From assembly GCA_044222225.1 (NCBI GenBank), contig JBGANR010000005.1, positions 158,081 through 222,080 on the forward strand: a DNA stretch of 64,000 nucleotides. Direction: 5' to 3'. Made by a program: the position numbers and the translations under genes. Shown piece after piece: positions 1 to 10,585 of this stretch; positions within the stretch are counted from its first letter, which is position 1; every line of letters starts with the position of its first letter. Under the pieces are notes generated by a model, which saw only the letters and a list, made by a program, of their open reading frames with translations, ran no database searches and was not told where the DNA came from. Source of the stretch: JBGANR01 sp044222225 (GTDB lineage: Bacteria > Actinomycetota > Actinomycetes > Mycobacteriales > Mycobacteriaceae).

Positions 1-817
1 CCCGCACCTGGCCCGCCGTCGCGGCGGCGGCCCGGCTCGCGCGCGGATCCTCCCCCTTGACGCCCTCGTAGACGAGGGTGCTCTGGGTGTCGGTGATCGG
101 CCGGCGCTGCTCGATGGCGGCCAGGATGTAGCTGCGGATCGCGACCGCCTGCGCCTTGAGCGCCTCGAATCCACCCTGATCGGCCCACGCCGGGTAGCTT
201 TCGACGGCCGTGCCGCCCGCCACGTAGTCCTCGATCGAGACCTTGTTGACGACGGCTCCGCCCACGAGCGTCAGGCTGCCCCGATAGGCGTCGCCGGCGC
301 CGCAGAATTTGAGCAGTTCGGCAGCGGGACGTCCGCTCCCGGGCGTGATCGGCGAGACCTCGGTGGCGGGAACCGTCTTGACGACGGCCCCGCCGCACCC
401 GGAGGTGATCGTCGCCGTACCGCCCGAGAGCGCGACGGCCTGCCCGGGCGCCACCCTCTCCGACCCCACGACGGCACCGGCGTCCGCATGGACGACGACC
501 GAGGACTTGCCCGTCAACGTGACCGGGATCTCGGAGTCGCCCACCTTCCCCGCGGTGGTGCCGCCGTAGAAGTGAGAGAGGATGCGCTCGGCGGTCCAGC
601 CGGTGCGCGCGTAACCGAACGCGCCCCACTGGCCCATCCCCCGGCCGTGGCCGAAGCCGTGGCCGACGAGCGTGTACTCGGAACCCGCTGCGAGATCGGG
701 CTGTTCGGTGTTCAGCGCGACGACGCCGGCACCGAGACCCGCGACCACGGGTACCGCCACGAGGGCGGTCCGCAGGCGGCCGATTCCGAACATCCGAGTG
801 CGGAGCCGACGTGCCAT
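1..817 (-). CDS. SpoIID/LytB-domain secreted protein (3' end cut by window edge)
   Basis: Translating the reverse strand from the ATG at 817 gives 272 codons without a stop before the left edge, so the C-terminus is missing. A basic N-terminus and hydrophobic segment (about residues 13-35) look like a signal anchor. Residues 52-65 read GHGFGHGRGMGQWGA, a glycine/histidine motif seen in SpoIID/LytB-family proteins. A later stretch (EDYVAG...ALKAQAVAIRSY) matches the SpoIID core. SpoIID proteins are lytic transglycosylases acting on denuded glycan; actinobacterial homologues are secreted cell-wall proteins of less certain activity. It diverges from the peptidoglycan amidase gene at 1068, with a 250-bp shared promoter region holding a tandem-repeat box, which suggests joint cell-wall regulation. 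Confidence 0.85.
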   Translation of the reverse strand, partial: MARRLRTRMFGIGRLRTALVAVPVVAGLGAGVVALNTEQPDLAAGSEYTLVGHGFGHGRGMGQWGAFGYARTGWTAERILSHFYGGTTAGKVGDSEIPVTLTGKSSVVVHADAGAVVGSERVAPGQAVALSGGTATITSGCGGAVVKTVPATEVSPITPGSGRPAAELLKFCGAGDAYRGSLTLVGGAVVNKVSIEDYVAGGTAVESYPAWADQGGFEALKAQAVAIRSYILAAIEQRRPITDTQSTLVYEGVKGEDPRASRAAAATAGQVR

Positions 818-831
818 GGATGCGCCCTCCG

Positions 832-865
832 ATGTTACTGGTGTTACCGGTGTGACAATAGTGAC
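832..865. promoter_or_regulatory. Four 9-bp-spaced repeats, possible MtrA box
   Basis: On the plus strand the hexamers TGTTAC (833), TGTTAC (842), TGTGAC (851) and AGTGAC (860) recur with an exact 9-bp period. Read on the minus strand these are GTCACT, GTCACA, GTAACA and GTAACA separated by 3 nt. Another GTCACA lies at 905-910. Directly repeated GTMACA half-sites are reported for the actinobacterial response regulator MtrA, which controls cell-wall hydrolase genes. Both flanking genes are cell-wall acting. The MtrA assignment is inference. Confidence 0.5.
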
Positions 866-1067
866 GGACGAGCCGATGGGCAACTCGGGGTCTGCGCCTC
901 ACACGTCACACCAGAAACTTGCGCCACGCCGGACCCGGTCGTGGATTTCCCAGGCGGCCACCGGGACTATGACATCGGCCCAGGCCAGAAATATCTATGT
1001 CTACAAGAGGTCGAGAGTTCGGGGCCGCGCTCCGCGCGACACCACACGACGTTCAGGAGAAGAAACA

Positions 1068-3290
1068 GTGCGACACCGCCGACCGAAACCCTCGATCGCG
1101 CTCGGGATCGCCGCCGCCGTCGTCGTGGCCAGCCCCGTCGCGGTCCTCCTGTCGGGGCCCGGCTCGGCGACGCCGACGCCCGCGGCCGTGACGAAGACCC
1201 AGATCAACGAGGTGGACCTCAAGACGGTCCCGTCCCAGGTGCTCGACCTGGTCCAGTCCGGGCTCGGTGCGCTCGGCGTCAAACTGCCGCCGATCGATCT
1301 GTCGGGTCTGCCGACCATCACGCTGCCGCCCGGGCTCGGCCTGCCGAAGCCGGCCGACACGCCGACGTCGGTGCCCGGGACGCCCTCGGCTCCCGGGGCG
1401 CCCTCGGCCCCCGGCTCGCCGGCCGCGCCCGGCGCACCGTCCGCGGTGCCGCCGACGTCCGGCCGACCGGTGCCGAAGGCCGTCGAGCCGCCCGATTCGA
1501 CGACTCCGGGCTCGACGACACCCGGCTCCCGCAGCGCCGCGCCGAGCTCACCGTCCGCCCCGGCGCCGATCCCCGGCCTGCCCGCGGGCGCCGAGGTCAA
1601 GGAGATCAGCCGCGACGATCCGTTCCGGATGGTCGCCCTGACCTGGGACAAGGTGGCCGGCACCACCACCTACGTCCGCGCCCGCAAAGCCGACGGCAAG
1701 TGGGGCGCCTGGATCACCGCCGAACCGATCGACGAGAAGGGCAAGGGCGGCAGTGAGCCGATCTGGGTCGGCGACGCCAATGTCGTCCAGATCGTCGTGA
1801 CGAAGGACGGCCTGGCGAATCCGCTGCTGCCGTCGACGCCCGCCGACCCGTCGACGCCGTCCTCGGCTCCTTCGGCTCCGGCCGCGCCGTCTGATCCGGC
1901 GCGCCGCGAGTCGACGCCGAGCCCGACGCCCGCGGCCTTCGAGCGCCCGATGACGCCGGGCTCGCTGCCGCCGTCGCCGAGCGCCCCGGCGGCTCCCGGC
2001 CCGGCCGATCCCGCTCCGGCGGCGCCGTCCGCTCCGGACGCCGTCCGCCAGATGATCGAGGACATGGCCGCCGTGCTCATCACGCCCGGCACCGGCCCGC
2101 AGGACGAGGCCCTGCCGGCCGCGCCGCCCGTCCCGGGTCTGCCGGGTAAGACGCCGTTCGCCCGGCCCGCCATCATCTCGCGTGCCCAGTGGGGCGCCGA
2201 CGAGTCGCTCAAGCCCTGCCAGAACCCGGTCGACGGACCGACGAAGGCGATGGTCGTGCATCACACGGGCGGCAGCAACGACTACACGAAGGAGGAGTCG
2301 GCGCAGGTCGTGCGGGGCATCTACGCATACCACGCGCAGACCCTCGGCTGGTGCGACATCGGCTACCACGCACTCGTCGACAAGTACGGACAGATCTTCG
2401 AGGGCGCCGCGGGCGGCCTCGAGGGGACGGTCCAGGGCACGCACGTCGGCGGCTTCAACGCGGACACGACGAGCCTCTCGCTCATCGGCGACCTCAACCA
2501 GGTGGCGCCGACCCGCGAGATGCTCGACTCGGCGGGCGACTACCTGGCGTGGAAGCTCAAACAGGCCGGTCTCGATCCGAACGGCACCGCGCAGCTGACG
2601 TCGATCGGCTTCGAGGGCAGCCCGTACGCCGCCGGCACCGTGGTGAGCAAGCCCGTCATCCTCGGCCACCGCGACCTCGGCAGCACCGACTGCCCGGGCA
2701 ACCTCGGCTACGCCGCGCTCGGCGAGCTGCGGACGATGGCCGCCAAGGGCGGCTCGGGGGCGGCGGCAGCGGTTCCGGCCGCGCCCGTCACGTCGACGCC
2801 GACCGTGCCCGGGGCGCCGGGGGAGCCCGCGCCGGGCACGGCGACTCCGGTCACACCCCCGCTGTCACCGGACGATCCGGGCGCCATCGGCGAGCGCTGG
2901 CGGGAGCTCGGCGGGCCGAACGGACCACTCGGCAACGCGCGCACCGGTGAGGAGCCCGGCCCGCAGGACTCGCGGACCGTCCGGTTCGACAACGGCACGG
3001 CCGTCTGGTCGCAGGAGACCGGCGCCCGCATCCTCTGGGGCGCCATCGGCAAGGTCGCCGAATCGCTCGGCCTCGGCAGCTCCGGCCTCGGACTGCCCAC
3101 CAGCGACGAGTACGCCGTCGGCGACCTCATCAAGATGGACTTCCAGTTCGGCCAGCTCGTCTTCGACAAGCTGACCGGCGCGGTCCAGACGATTCTCGGC
3201 GCCTACACCCGCGGCCCGCAGTCTCCGGCCGCTCCCGCGGCGCCGGCACCGGCCGCGCTGCCGGCGTCACCGGCGCCCGCGACGCGCTGA
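1068..3290 (+). CDS. PGRP-type N-acetylmuramoyl-L-alanine amidase with LGFP repeats
   Basis: The GTG at 1068 is chosen because AGGAGA lies 7 nt upstream and a signal peptide begins immediately after (hydrophobic about residues 11-33); upstream in-frame sequence looks non-coding. The product is 740 aa. Two Pro/Ala/Ser-rich linkers (about 45-160 and 245-360) flank a small domain. Residues about 364-550 form the amidase_2/PGRP fold, with the zinc-type motifs VHHTGG and GHRDLGSTDCPG. The C-terminal 100 residues hold LGFP repeats (GPNGPLGN, GLGLPTSDE), which in Mycobacteriales are thought to anchor proteins to the mycolyl-arabinogalactan envelope. It would cleave the bond between MurNAc and the stem peptide outside the membrane. 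A hairpin terminator follows 17 nt after the stop. Confidence 0.88.
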   Translation: MRHRRPKPSIALGIAAAVVVASPVAVLLSGPGSATPTPAAVTKTQINEVDLKTVPSQVLDLVQSGLGALGVKLPPIDLSGLPTITLPPGLGLPKPADTPTSVPGTPSAPGAPSAPGSPAAPGAPSAVPPTSGRPVPKAVEPPDSTTPGSTTPGSRSAAPSSPSAPAPIPGLPAGAEVKEISRDDPFRMVALTWDKVAGTTTYVRARKADGKWGAWITAEPIDEKGKGGSEPIWVGDANVVQIVVTKDGLANPLLPSTPADPSTPSSAPSAPAAPSDPARRESTPSPTPAAFERPMTPGSLPPSPSAPAAPGPADPAPAAPSAPDAVRQMIEDMAAVLITPGTGPQDEALPAAPPVPGLPGKTPFARPAIISRAQWGADESLKPCQNPVDGPTKAMVVHHTGGSNDYTKEESAQVVRGIYAYHAQTLGWCDIGYHALVDKYGQIFEGAAGGLEGTVQGTHVGGFNADTTSLSLIGDLNQVAPTREMLDSAGDYLAWKLKQAGLDPNGTAQLTSIGFEGSPYAAGTVVSKPVILGHRDLGSTDCPGNLGYAALGELRTMAAKGGSGAAAAVPAAPVTSTPTVPGAPGEPAPGTATPVTPPLSPDDPGAIGERWRELGGPNGPLGNARTGEEPGPQDSRTVRFDNGTAVWSQETGARILWGAIGKVAESLGLGSSGLGLPTSDEYAVGDLIKMDFQFGQLVFDKLTGAVQTILGAYTRGPQSPAAPAAPAPAALPASPAPATR

Positions 3291-3307
3291 AAGCCGGAAA
3301 ACCACGA

Positions 3308-3334
3308 GAACGGGCCCGTCTGACGGGCCCGTTC
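3308..3334 (+). terminator. Rho-independent-type hairpin after the amidase
   Basis: Perfect 12-bp stem (GAACGGGCCCGT at 3308-3319, complement at 3323-3334) with a 3-nt loop, followed by TTCGTC. It sits directly downstream of the amidase stop. Confidence 0.8.
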
Positions 3335-3355
3335 TTCGTCGGTGCCGGAGGTACC

Positions 3356-3430
3356 TCCCCGGATGTCCGGCTGAGCGGGCCGCCGTGACGATAATCTCCG
3401 CGGCGGCCCGCTGAGGCGGACATCCGGGGA
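3356..3430. repeat. Intergenic palindromic repeat, family 1 copy A
   Basis: The outer arms TCCCCGGATGTCCG (3356-3369) and its exact complement (3417-3430) enclose inner arms AGCGGGCCGCCG (3374-3385) and CGGCGGCCCGCT (3401-3412). The loop reads TGACGATAATCTCCG. The same element lies inverted at 43079-43157: its reverse complement shares the GGATGTCCGG ends and AGCGGGCCGCCGTGACGAT. It sits between convergent genes (amidase and HAD phosphatase). It resembles a REP/MITE-like dispersed hairpin. Confidence 0.75.
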
Positions 3431-3438
3431 GCTCCCCG

Positions 3439-4275
3439 TCAGAACCAGCGGTGCAGCGTCCGGCCGACGGCGTCTTCGTTGTTCGACACGGCGATCTCGT
3501 TCGCCGCCGCCAGCGCAGCGGGATGCGCGCCGGCCACTGCGACACCCCATTGCGCCGAGCTCAGCAACGGAACGTCGTTGGGCATGTCGCCGAAGGCGAT
3601 GACGGCGTCCATCGGCAGGCCGTGGATCTCGGCGAGCACCGCCAGCCCCGTGGCCTTCGTCACGCCGGGCGCCGAGAGCTCGATGAGCCCGTCGTCGGTG
3701 GAGAAGGTGACGTCCGCGAGGTCGCCGACGAGCGGCGCCACCAGCGCGGCCATCTCCCCCGACGCCGTCCCCGTCTTGCGGACGAGCAGTTTCGTCGCCG
3801 GCTCCCCGAACAGTTCAGCGTCGGTCACCTCGACGTGATCGGGGTTGAGCCAGGCGTGTTCGTAGCCGGGGGCGGCGACGAAGGCCGGCGTCGCGGTGTC
3901 GTGGGCCGTGGCGCCGACGCGTTCGGCGGCGAGCCCCGCATCGGCGCCGAGCACGGACACCGCCAACTCGGCGAGCTTCGGCAGGACGTCCACGCCGAGC
4001 GTCGCCGAGTACAGCACGCGGTCGTCGACGATGTCGTAGACGATGGCCCCGTTGGCGCACACCGCGTAGTGGACGACGGGCAGTTGTTCCGCGACCTCGG
4101 CGATCCAACGCGGCGGCCGGCCCGTCGCGATGATGAACGGCACCCCGGCCGCGGCGACGCGCGTCAGCACCTGCCGGGTGTAGCGCCCGACGCGGTTGGC
4201 ATCGTCGATGAGCGTGCCGTCGACGTCGGAGGCCACGAGCGTCGGCGGCCCGAATCTCGGTGTGCGCCAGGTCAT
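3439..4275 (-). CDS. HAD-superfamily Cof-type phosphatase
   Basis: A 278-aa HAD hydrolase of the Cof/IIB type. Motif I is SDVDGTLID (about residues 16-24) with the nucleophile and acid/base Asp. Motif II is the Thr in IIATGRPP, motif III a Lys in TKATGLAVL, and motif IV is AFGDMPNDVPLL. A C2 cap lies between motifs II and III. Such enzymes dephosphorylate sugar phosphates, nucleotides or cofactors in the cytosol; the substrate cannot be read from sequence. Its ATG overlaps the stop of the upstream acyltransferase by 4 bp (4272-4275), so the two are probably co-translated. Confidence 0.88.
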   Translation of the reverse strand: MTWRTPRFGPPTLVASDVDGTLIDDANRVGRYTRQVLTRVAAAGVPFIIATGRPPRWIAEVAEQLPVVHYAVCANGAIVYDIVDDRVLYSATLGVDVLPKLAELAVSVLGADAGLAAERVGATAHDTATPAFVAAPGYEHAWLNPDHVEVTDAELFGEPATKLLVRKTGTASGEMAALVAPLVGDLADVTFSTDDGLIELSAPGVTKATGLAVLAEIHGLPMDAVIAFGDMPNDVPLLSSAQWGVAVAGAHPAALAAANEIAVSNNEDAVGRTLHRWF

Positions 4276-5123
4276 CTCGTCCCCCCGTCCGATCCGCGGT
4301 CGCGCGGGCCGTCCTCATCTTCTCCTGCGCCCGGCTGTTCCCCGTCCGGGCTCCGGTCGTCCGTCGGCGTCGCCCGGCGACGCAGCCGGGTCTTGTTCTC
4401 CGCCAGGTCGAGCGCCGTGGCCTCCTCGAGTGTCGGTGCCGCCCCGCCCAACCGCCGCGGCACCCAGGCCGCGCCCGCCGGGTGCGGGTCCGGGTACTCC
4501 TCCTGCGCCCGGCTCAGCAGGTCCGTCATCCGGACGTGCAGCGCCTCCGTCACCTGTTCGGGATCGCCCGCGGCGTCCAGCGGCTCGCCGACGATGACGA
4601 CGACCGGGTAGCGGTGCCGCCCGATCGACCGCGGCACGCCCTTCGTCCAGATCCGCTGGGCACCCCACACCACCATCGGCACGATCGGGACGCCGGCCGC
4701 CGCGGCCATCCGCACCGCGCCCGTCTTGAGCTCTTTGATCTCGAAGCTGCGACTGATGGTCGCCTCGGGATAGACGGCCACCAGCAGCCCGCCGCGCAAC
4801 GCGGCGACGGCGGCCTCGTAGGCCTCGTGGCCGTCGGCACGATCGACCGGCACCGAACGCGTCCTGCGGATGAGGAAACGGAGGACCGGATTCTCGCCGA
4901 GCTCCGCCTTGAGCAGGAAGCGCGCGCGTCGCCGCGCCTTGACGGCGACGAGCCCGACCTGCAGAAAGTCGGTGTACGCCGTGTGGTTGGCGACGAGCAC
5001 GGCGCCGCCGCGCGCGGGAATGTTCGCCAACCCCTCATAAGTGGTACGCAGGCCCTGCACGCCGACGATCCCCCGGGCGACGGCGACGAGCGCCGCGTAG
5101 ACGGGCTCCCTCCGCTGTTCCAT
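4272..5123 (-). CDS. PlsC-like 1-acyl-glycerol-3-phosphate acyltransferase
   Basis: The start is taken at the ATG at 5123 (MEQRREPVY), because the longer in-frame version would overlap the divergent helicase start. Length 283 aa. Block I is NHTAYTDF (the catalytic HX4D), and block III reads YPEATISRSF where most PlsC proteins have FPEGTR. A basic region follows, and a Pro/Arg-rich tail ends the protein. Family members acylate lysophosphatidate or other lysolipids at the inner membrane face. A shorter paralogue is at 14815-15558 with the same unusual block III, so both belong to one subfamily. Only 58 bp separate it from the divergent SNF2 gene. Confidence 0.85.
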   Translation of the reverse strand: MEQRREPVYAALVAVARGIVGVQGLRTTYEGLANIPARGGAVLVANHTAYTDFLQVGLVAVKARRRARFLLKAELGENPVLRFLIRRTRSVPVDRADGHEAYEAAVAALRGGLLVAVYPEATISRSFEIKELKTGAVRMAAAAGVPIVPMVVWGAQRIWTKGVPRSIGRHRYPVVVIVGEPLDAAGDPEQVTEALHVRMTDLLSRAQEEYPDPHPAGAAWVPRRLGGAAPTLEEATALDLAENKTRLRRRATPTDDRSPDGEQPGAGEDEDGPRDRGSDGGTR

Positions 5124-5181
5124 GATCGCCAGACTATCGCCGGGCAGAGAACTGTCGGTCCCTGGCGATAGCGTGGGCGCC

Positions 5182-8532
<3,351 letters not shown>

Positions 8533-8710
8533 CGACGCACGCATTCAAGCGCGCCGCCATACACCCGGCATGGGATCGGCGGCCCGGCAGGGATACAGCC
8601 GGTCGCCACCGAAGGGTGCACGGGCCCGAGATCGTCCGTACCGTGGATAGCGGCCCTGGCCAGGACCCTAGAGAGATGAAATCTGATTTCGATCCGACAG
8701 GGAGGACGAC

Positions 8711-8908
8711 ATGGGTATTCACGACAAGGCGTCGAACAAGGCCGAGGAGTTCGGCGGTAAGGCCAAGGAGGCCGTCGGCCGGGCCACCGGCGATCGCGGT
8801 CTCGAGAACGAAGGCAAGGCCGATCAGACCTCGTCCGCACTCAAGCAAGGGGTCGAGGCCGTCAAGGACAAGGCCCACGCCATCAAGGACACGCTGACCG
8901 GCCGCTGA
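8711..8908 (+). CDS. CsbD-family stress protein
   Basis: This 65-aa hydrophilic protein begins MGIHDKASNKAEEFGGKAKE and contains GRATGDRGLENEGKADQ, the CsbD signature. GGGAGG lies just upstream of the ATG. CsbD-like proteins are small, abundant, general-stress-induced (sigma-B-type in Bacillus) and of unknown biochemical role. The 178 bp between the helicase stop and this start presumably holds its promoter, but no clear sigma motif is visible. A strong hairpin terminator follows at 8928. Confidence 0.92.
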   Translation: MGIHDKASNKAEEFGGKAKEAVGRATGDRGLENEGKADQTSSALKQGVEAVKDKAHAIKDTLTGR

Positions 8909-8927
8909 GCCGACGGCAGACAGGTCA

Positions 8928-8960
8928 GCGGCCGGCACCCGGGACACGGGTGCCGGCCGC
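8928..8960 (+). terminator. csbD terminator hairpin, left copy of a duplicated segment
   Basis: A perfect 14-bp stem (GCGGCCGGCACCCG / CGGGTGCCGGCCGC) with loop GGACA. The segment 8921-8967 is nearly repeated at 10463-10509, where both arms carry matching changes (CACCC/GGGTG there CATCC/GGATG). Confidence 0.8.
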
Positions 8961-8971
8961 GACGTCTTTGC

Positions 8972-9018
8972 TCAACTCAGATGGTGCATCTCGCCGCGTC
9001 CATAGACGGGAGCTGTCC
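8972..9018 (-). pseudogene. Remnant of a flavin monooxygenase 3' end
   Basis: Reading leftward, this segment encodes VYGRGEMHHLS and a stop, nearly identical to the last residues (VYGRGEVHHLS) of the intact monooxygenase ending at 10586. The nucleotide match covers roughly 42 bp with several differences. No other part of the gene is present, so this is a leftover or duplicated gene end marking the left boundary of the 9.0-10.5 kb insert. Confidence 0.7.
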
Positions 9019-9059
9019 ACGGGCTTAGCTGAGCGCCTGATGGCGTGCCCGACCGCAGA

Positions 9060-9606
9060 TCATTCGAGCGCGCAGGCCTTGAGAAACGCGATGAGTTCGG
9101 TCGCATCGTCCGACGTGAACATGACGTCGAGCGCGATATTGAACTCCAGACGCCGCGCCCACGGGATCGCACCCCACGACGACGCCCCCGTTCGACAATC
9201 GGACCGTTCCTCCTCCTTGCACCCGTCCTTCGCCACGAAAATGTCCCGATTCGATCGCTTCGTGGACCGCGACGATCCCGTGCAACCGATCGCCGATCGG
9301 CTTCGACAACACGAAAGTCCCGTCGCCGACCGTCAGATCGAGATCCTGAAAGGCATCCCTCAAGGCGAGGATCTGGTGCGCGTCACCGATCGGCCTGCCG
9401 CCGACCGTCACTCCGTCGAGGAGCGTCCGAACCTCCGGAAGCGTGAAGGTATTGCCTTCCAACGCCGCCGTGTTCCATATCAGCTCCGGCAGCGAATGGC
9501 GATAGCGACTGCGGACGCGCTCGACGGACGAGTGCGGAATCTCGTCGAACGTGGTCTCGTCCCAGCACACACCGCATAAGGCCAGCTGCTCGTCACGTCG
9601 CGACAT
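9060..9606 (-). pseudogene. Degenerate Fic-family gene lacking its catalytic core
   Basis: From the ATG at 9606 the frame gives a typical Fic N-terminal region: LPELIWNTAALEGNTFTL, then TVGGRPIGDAHQILALRDAF and GHFRGEGRVQGGGTVRL. The expected HPFxxGNGR AMP-transferase motif is absent. A different frame then supplies a plausible Fic C-terminus (RRLEFNIALDVMFTSDDA...FLKACALE) ending at the stop 9060-9062. I infer an internal deletion plus frame change near 9150-9190, so the gene is probably inactive. Its start overlaps the end of the upstream gene by 14 bp. Fic proteins AMPylate targets and often act as toxins. Codon use is less GC-biased than in the neighbours. Confidence 0.65.
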
Positions 9607-10366
9607 CGGAATCCCCCTTCGACTCGCCGGCCGCCTCCAGCAACGGTCCCATCATCGCGGCGGCACCGACCGCCGCCCCATCGCCGTCGATTCCGGCCAA
9701 CGCCACGGCATCGACCGCACATTGCAACGGATCCGCCCAGGTCAGCCGTGAGATCGACCGAACCCGATCGAAGACGTCCGCATCGCCCGGTGCGATGACG
9801 CACTGCGCGATCCGCGCCGCGGTGACCCGCCGCATCGTGTCCGACAGCAATTGCACCGTTCTCTCGACGTCCTCGACCCACAGCACCAGCCTCCCGTCGA
9901 CGCCGGCCTGCCTCCCGCCGGCAGCGAACGCGGGATCACCCGAGACCGCCCAACGACCTCCGGCGGCGTCGCCGGCCGACGCCAGCCGCCCCGTCGTCAT
10001 CGGCAAACGCACCGATCGCAGCAACGCCGCACCGTCCCTGACCTGCGGCGCCGAACCTCGAGCCGCCTCCAGCACAACGTCCGCGGCGGCCGTACGACCC
10101 CCGGTTGCGACCGCGATCTTGTCCATCCACCAGCGCAGGTCAGGTTCGTCGGCGTCCGAAGTGTCATGCCATCCCGGATGGCCGCGGTCGTCCCGGCCAA
10201 GCAGCCGCCGGGCAGCACGCACGGCGACCGAATCGCTCAATGGCGCGGGCCTCACATCGAGCGCGCTGCCGCACGCCGCCAACACCCTGCTCAGCACTAG
10301 AATGACTCCGTACCCGAAGACGTCGGGACAGTTCCGTCGCACCGCGAGTGACCACGACTCGAGCAT
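9593..10366 (-). CDS. Hypothetical protein coupled to the Fic remnant
   Basis: A 257-aa protein I do not recognise. It is rich in Ala, Arg and Asp, has no obvious transmembrane segment or signal peptide, and contains a conserved-looking W-rich patch (LRWWMDKIAVATGG). Its 3' end overlaps the start of the Fic remnant by 14 bp, the arrangement of a translationally coupled pair, so it may once have been a partner or antitoxin. Codon use is less biased than in flanking core genes and the pair lies between duplicated sequences, both signs of acquisition. The start at 10366 is uncertain; the N-terminus may be truncated. Confidence 0.55.
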   Translation of the reverse strand: MLESWSLAVRRNCPDVFGYGVILVLSRVLAACGSALDVRPAPLSDSVAVRAARRLLGRDDRGHPGWHDTSDADEPDLRWWMDKIAVATGGRTAAADVVLEAARGSAPQVRDGAALLRSVRLPMTTGRLASAGDAAGGRWAVSGDPAFAAGGRQAGVDGRLVLWVEDVERTVQLLSDTMRRVTAARIAQCVIAPGDADVFDRVRSISRLTWADPLQCAVDAVALAGIDGDGAAVGAAAMMGPLLEAAGESKGDSDVAT

Positions 10367-10470
10367 CGACCCGCCGAAACGGTTGTCGTCACGTCAACGG
10401 CCGACACACCGAAGACCGCCGATCCTCCATCGACGTCGACCCGCAGCTACACCGGCCCGGCGCAGGTCAA

Positions 10471-10501
10471 CGGCCGGCATCCGGGACTCGGATGCCGGCC
10501 G
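10471..10501. terminator. Right copy of the duplicated hairpin
   Basis: 13-bp stem CGGCCGGCATCCG (10471-10483) and its complement (10489-10501) with loop GGACT. It corresponds to the csbD terminator at 8928-8960 with compensatory substitutions. It lies 85 bp beyond the monooxygenase stop and could end that minus-strand transcript. Confidence 0.65.
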
Positions 10502-10585
10502 CGACGCCTCTCGACGGAGATCGACACCTGAGCCAGGCGACGCGGCAATAGTCGCCGCCACCGTTCGCCCAGCCGTCGACTCCGG

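Noticed and set aside
832..865. CRISPR-like or variable-number repeat
   Set aside because: Only four 9-bp units with degenerate bases and no spacers; better explained as a regulator box.
1370..1560. Tandem DNA repeat in the amidase gene
   Set aside because: Repetition comes from Pro/Ala/Ser codons in a flexible linker, with no fixed repeat unit.
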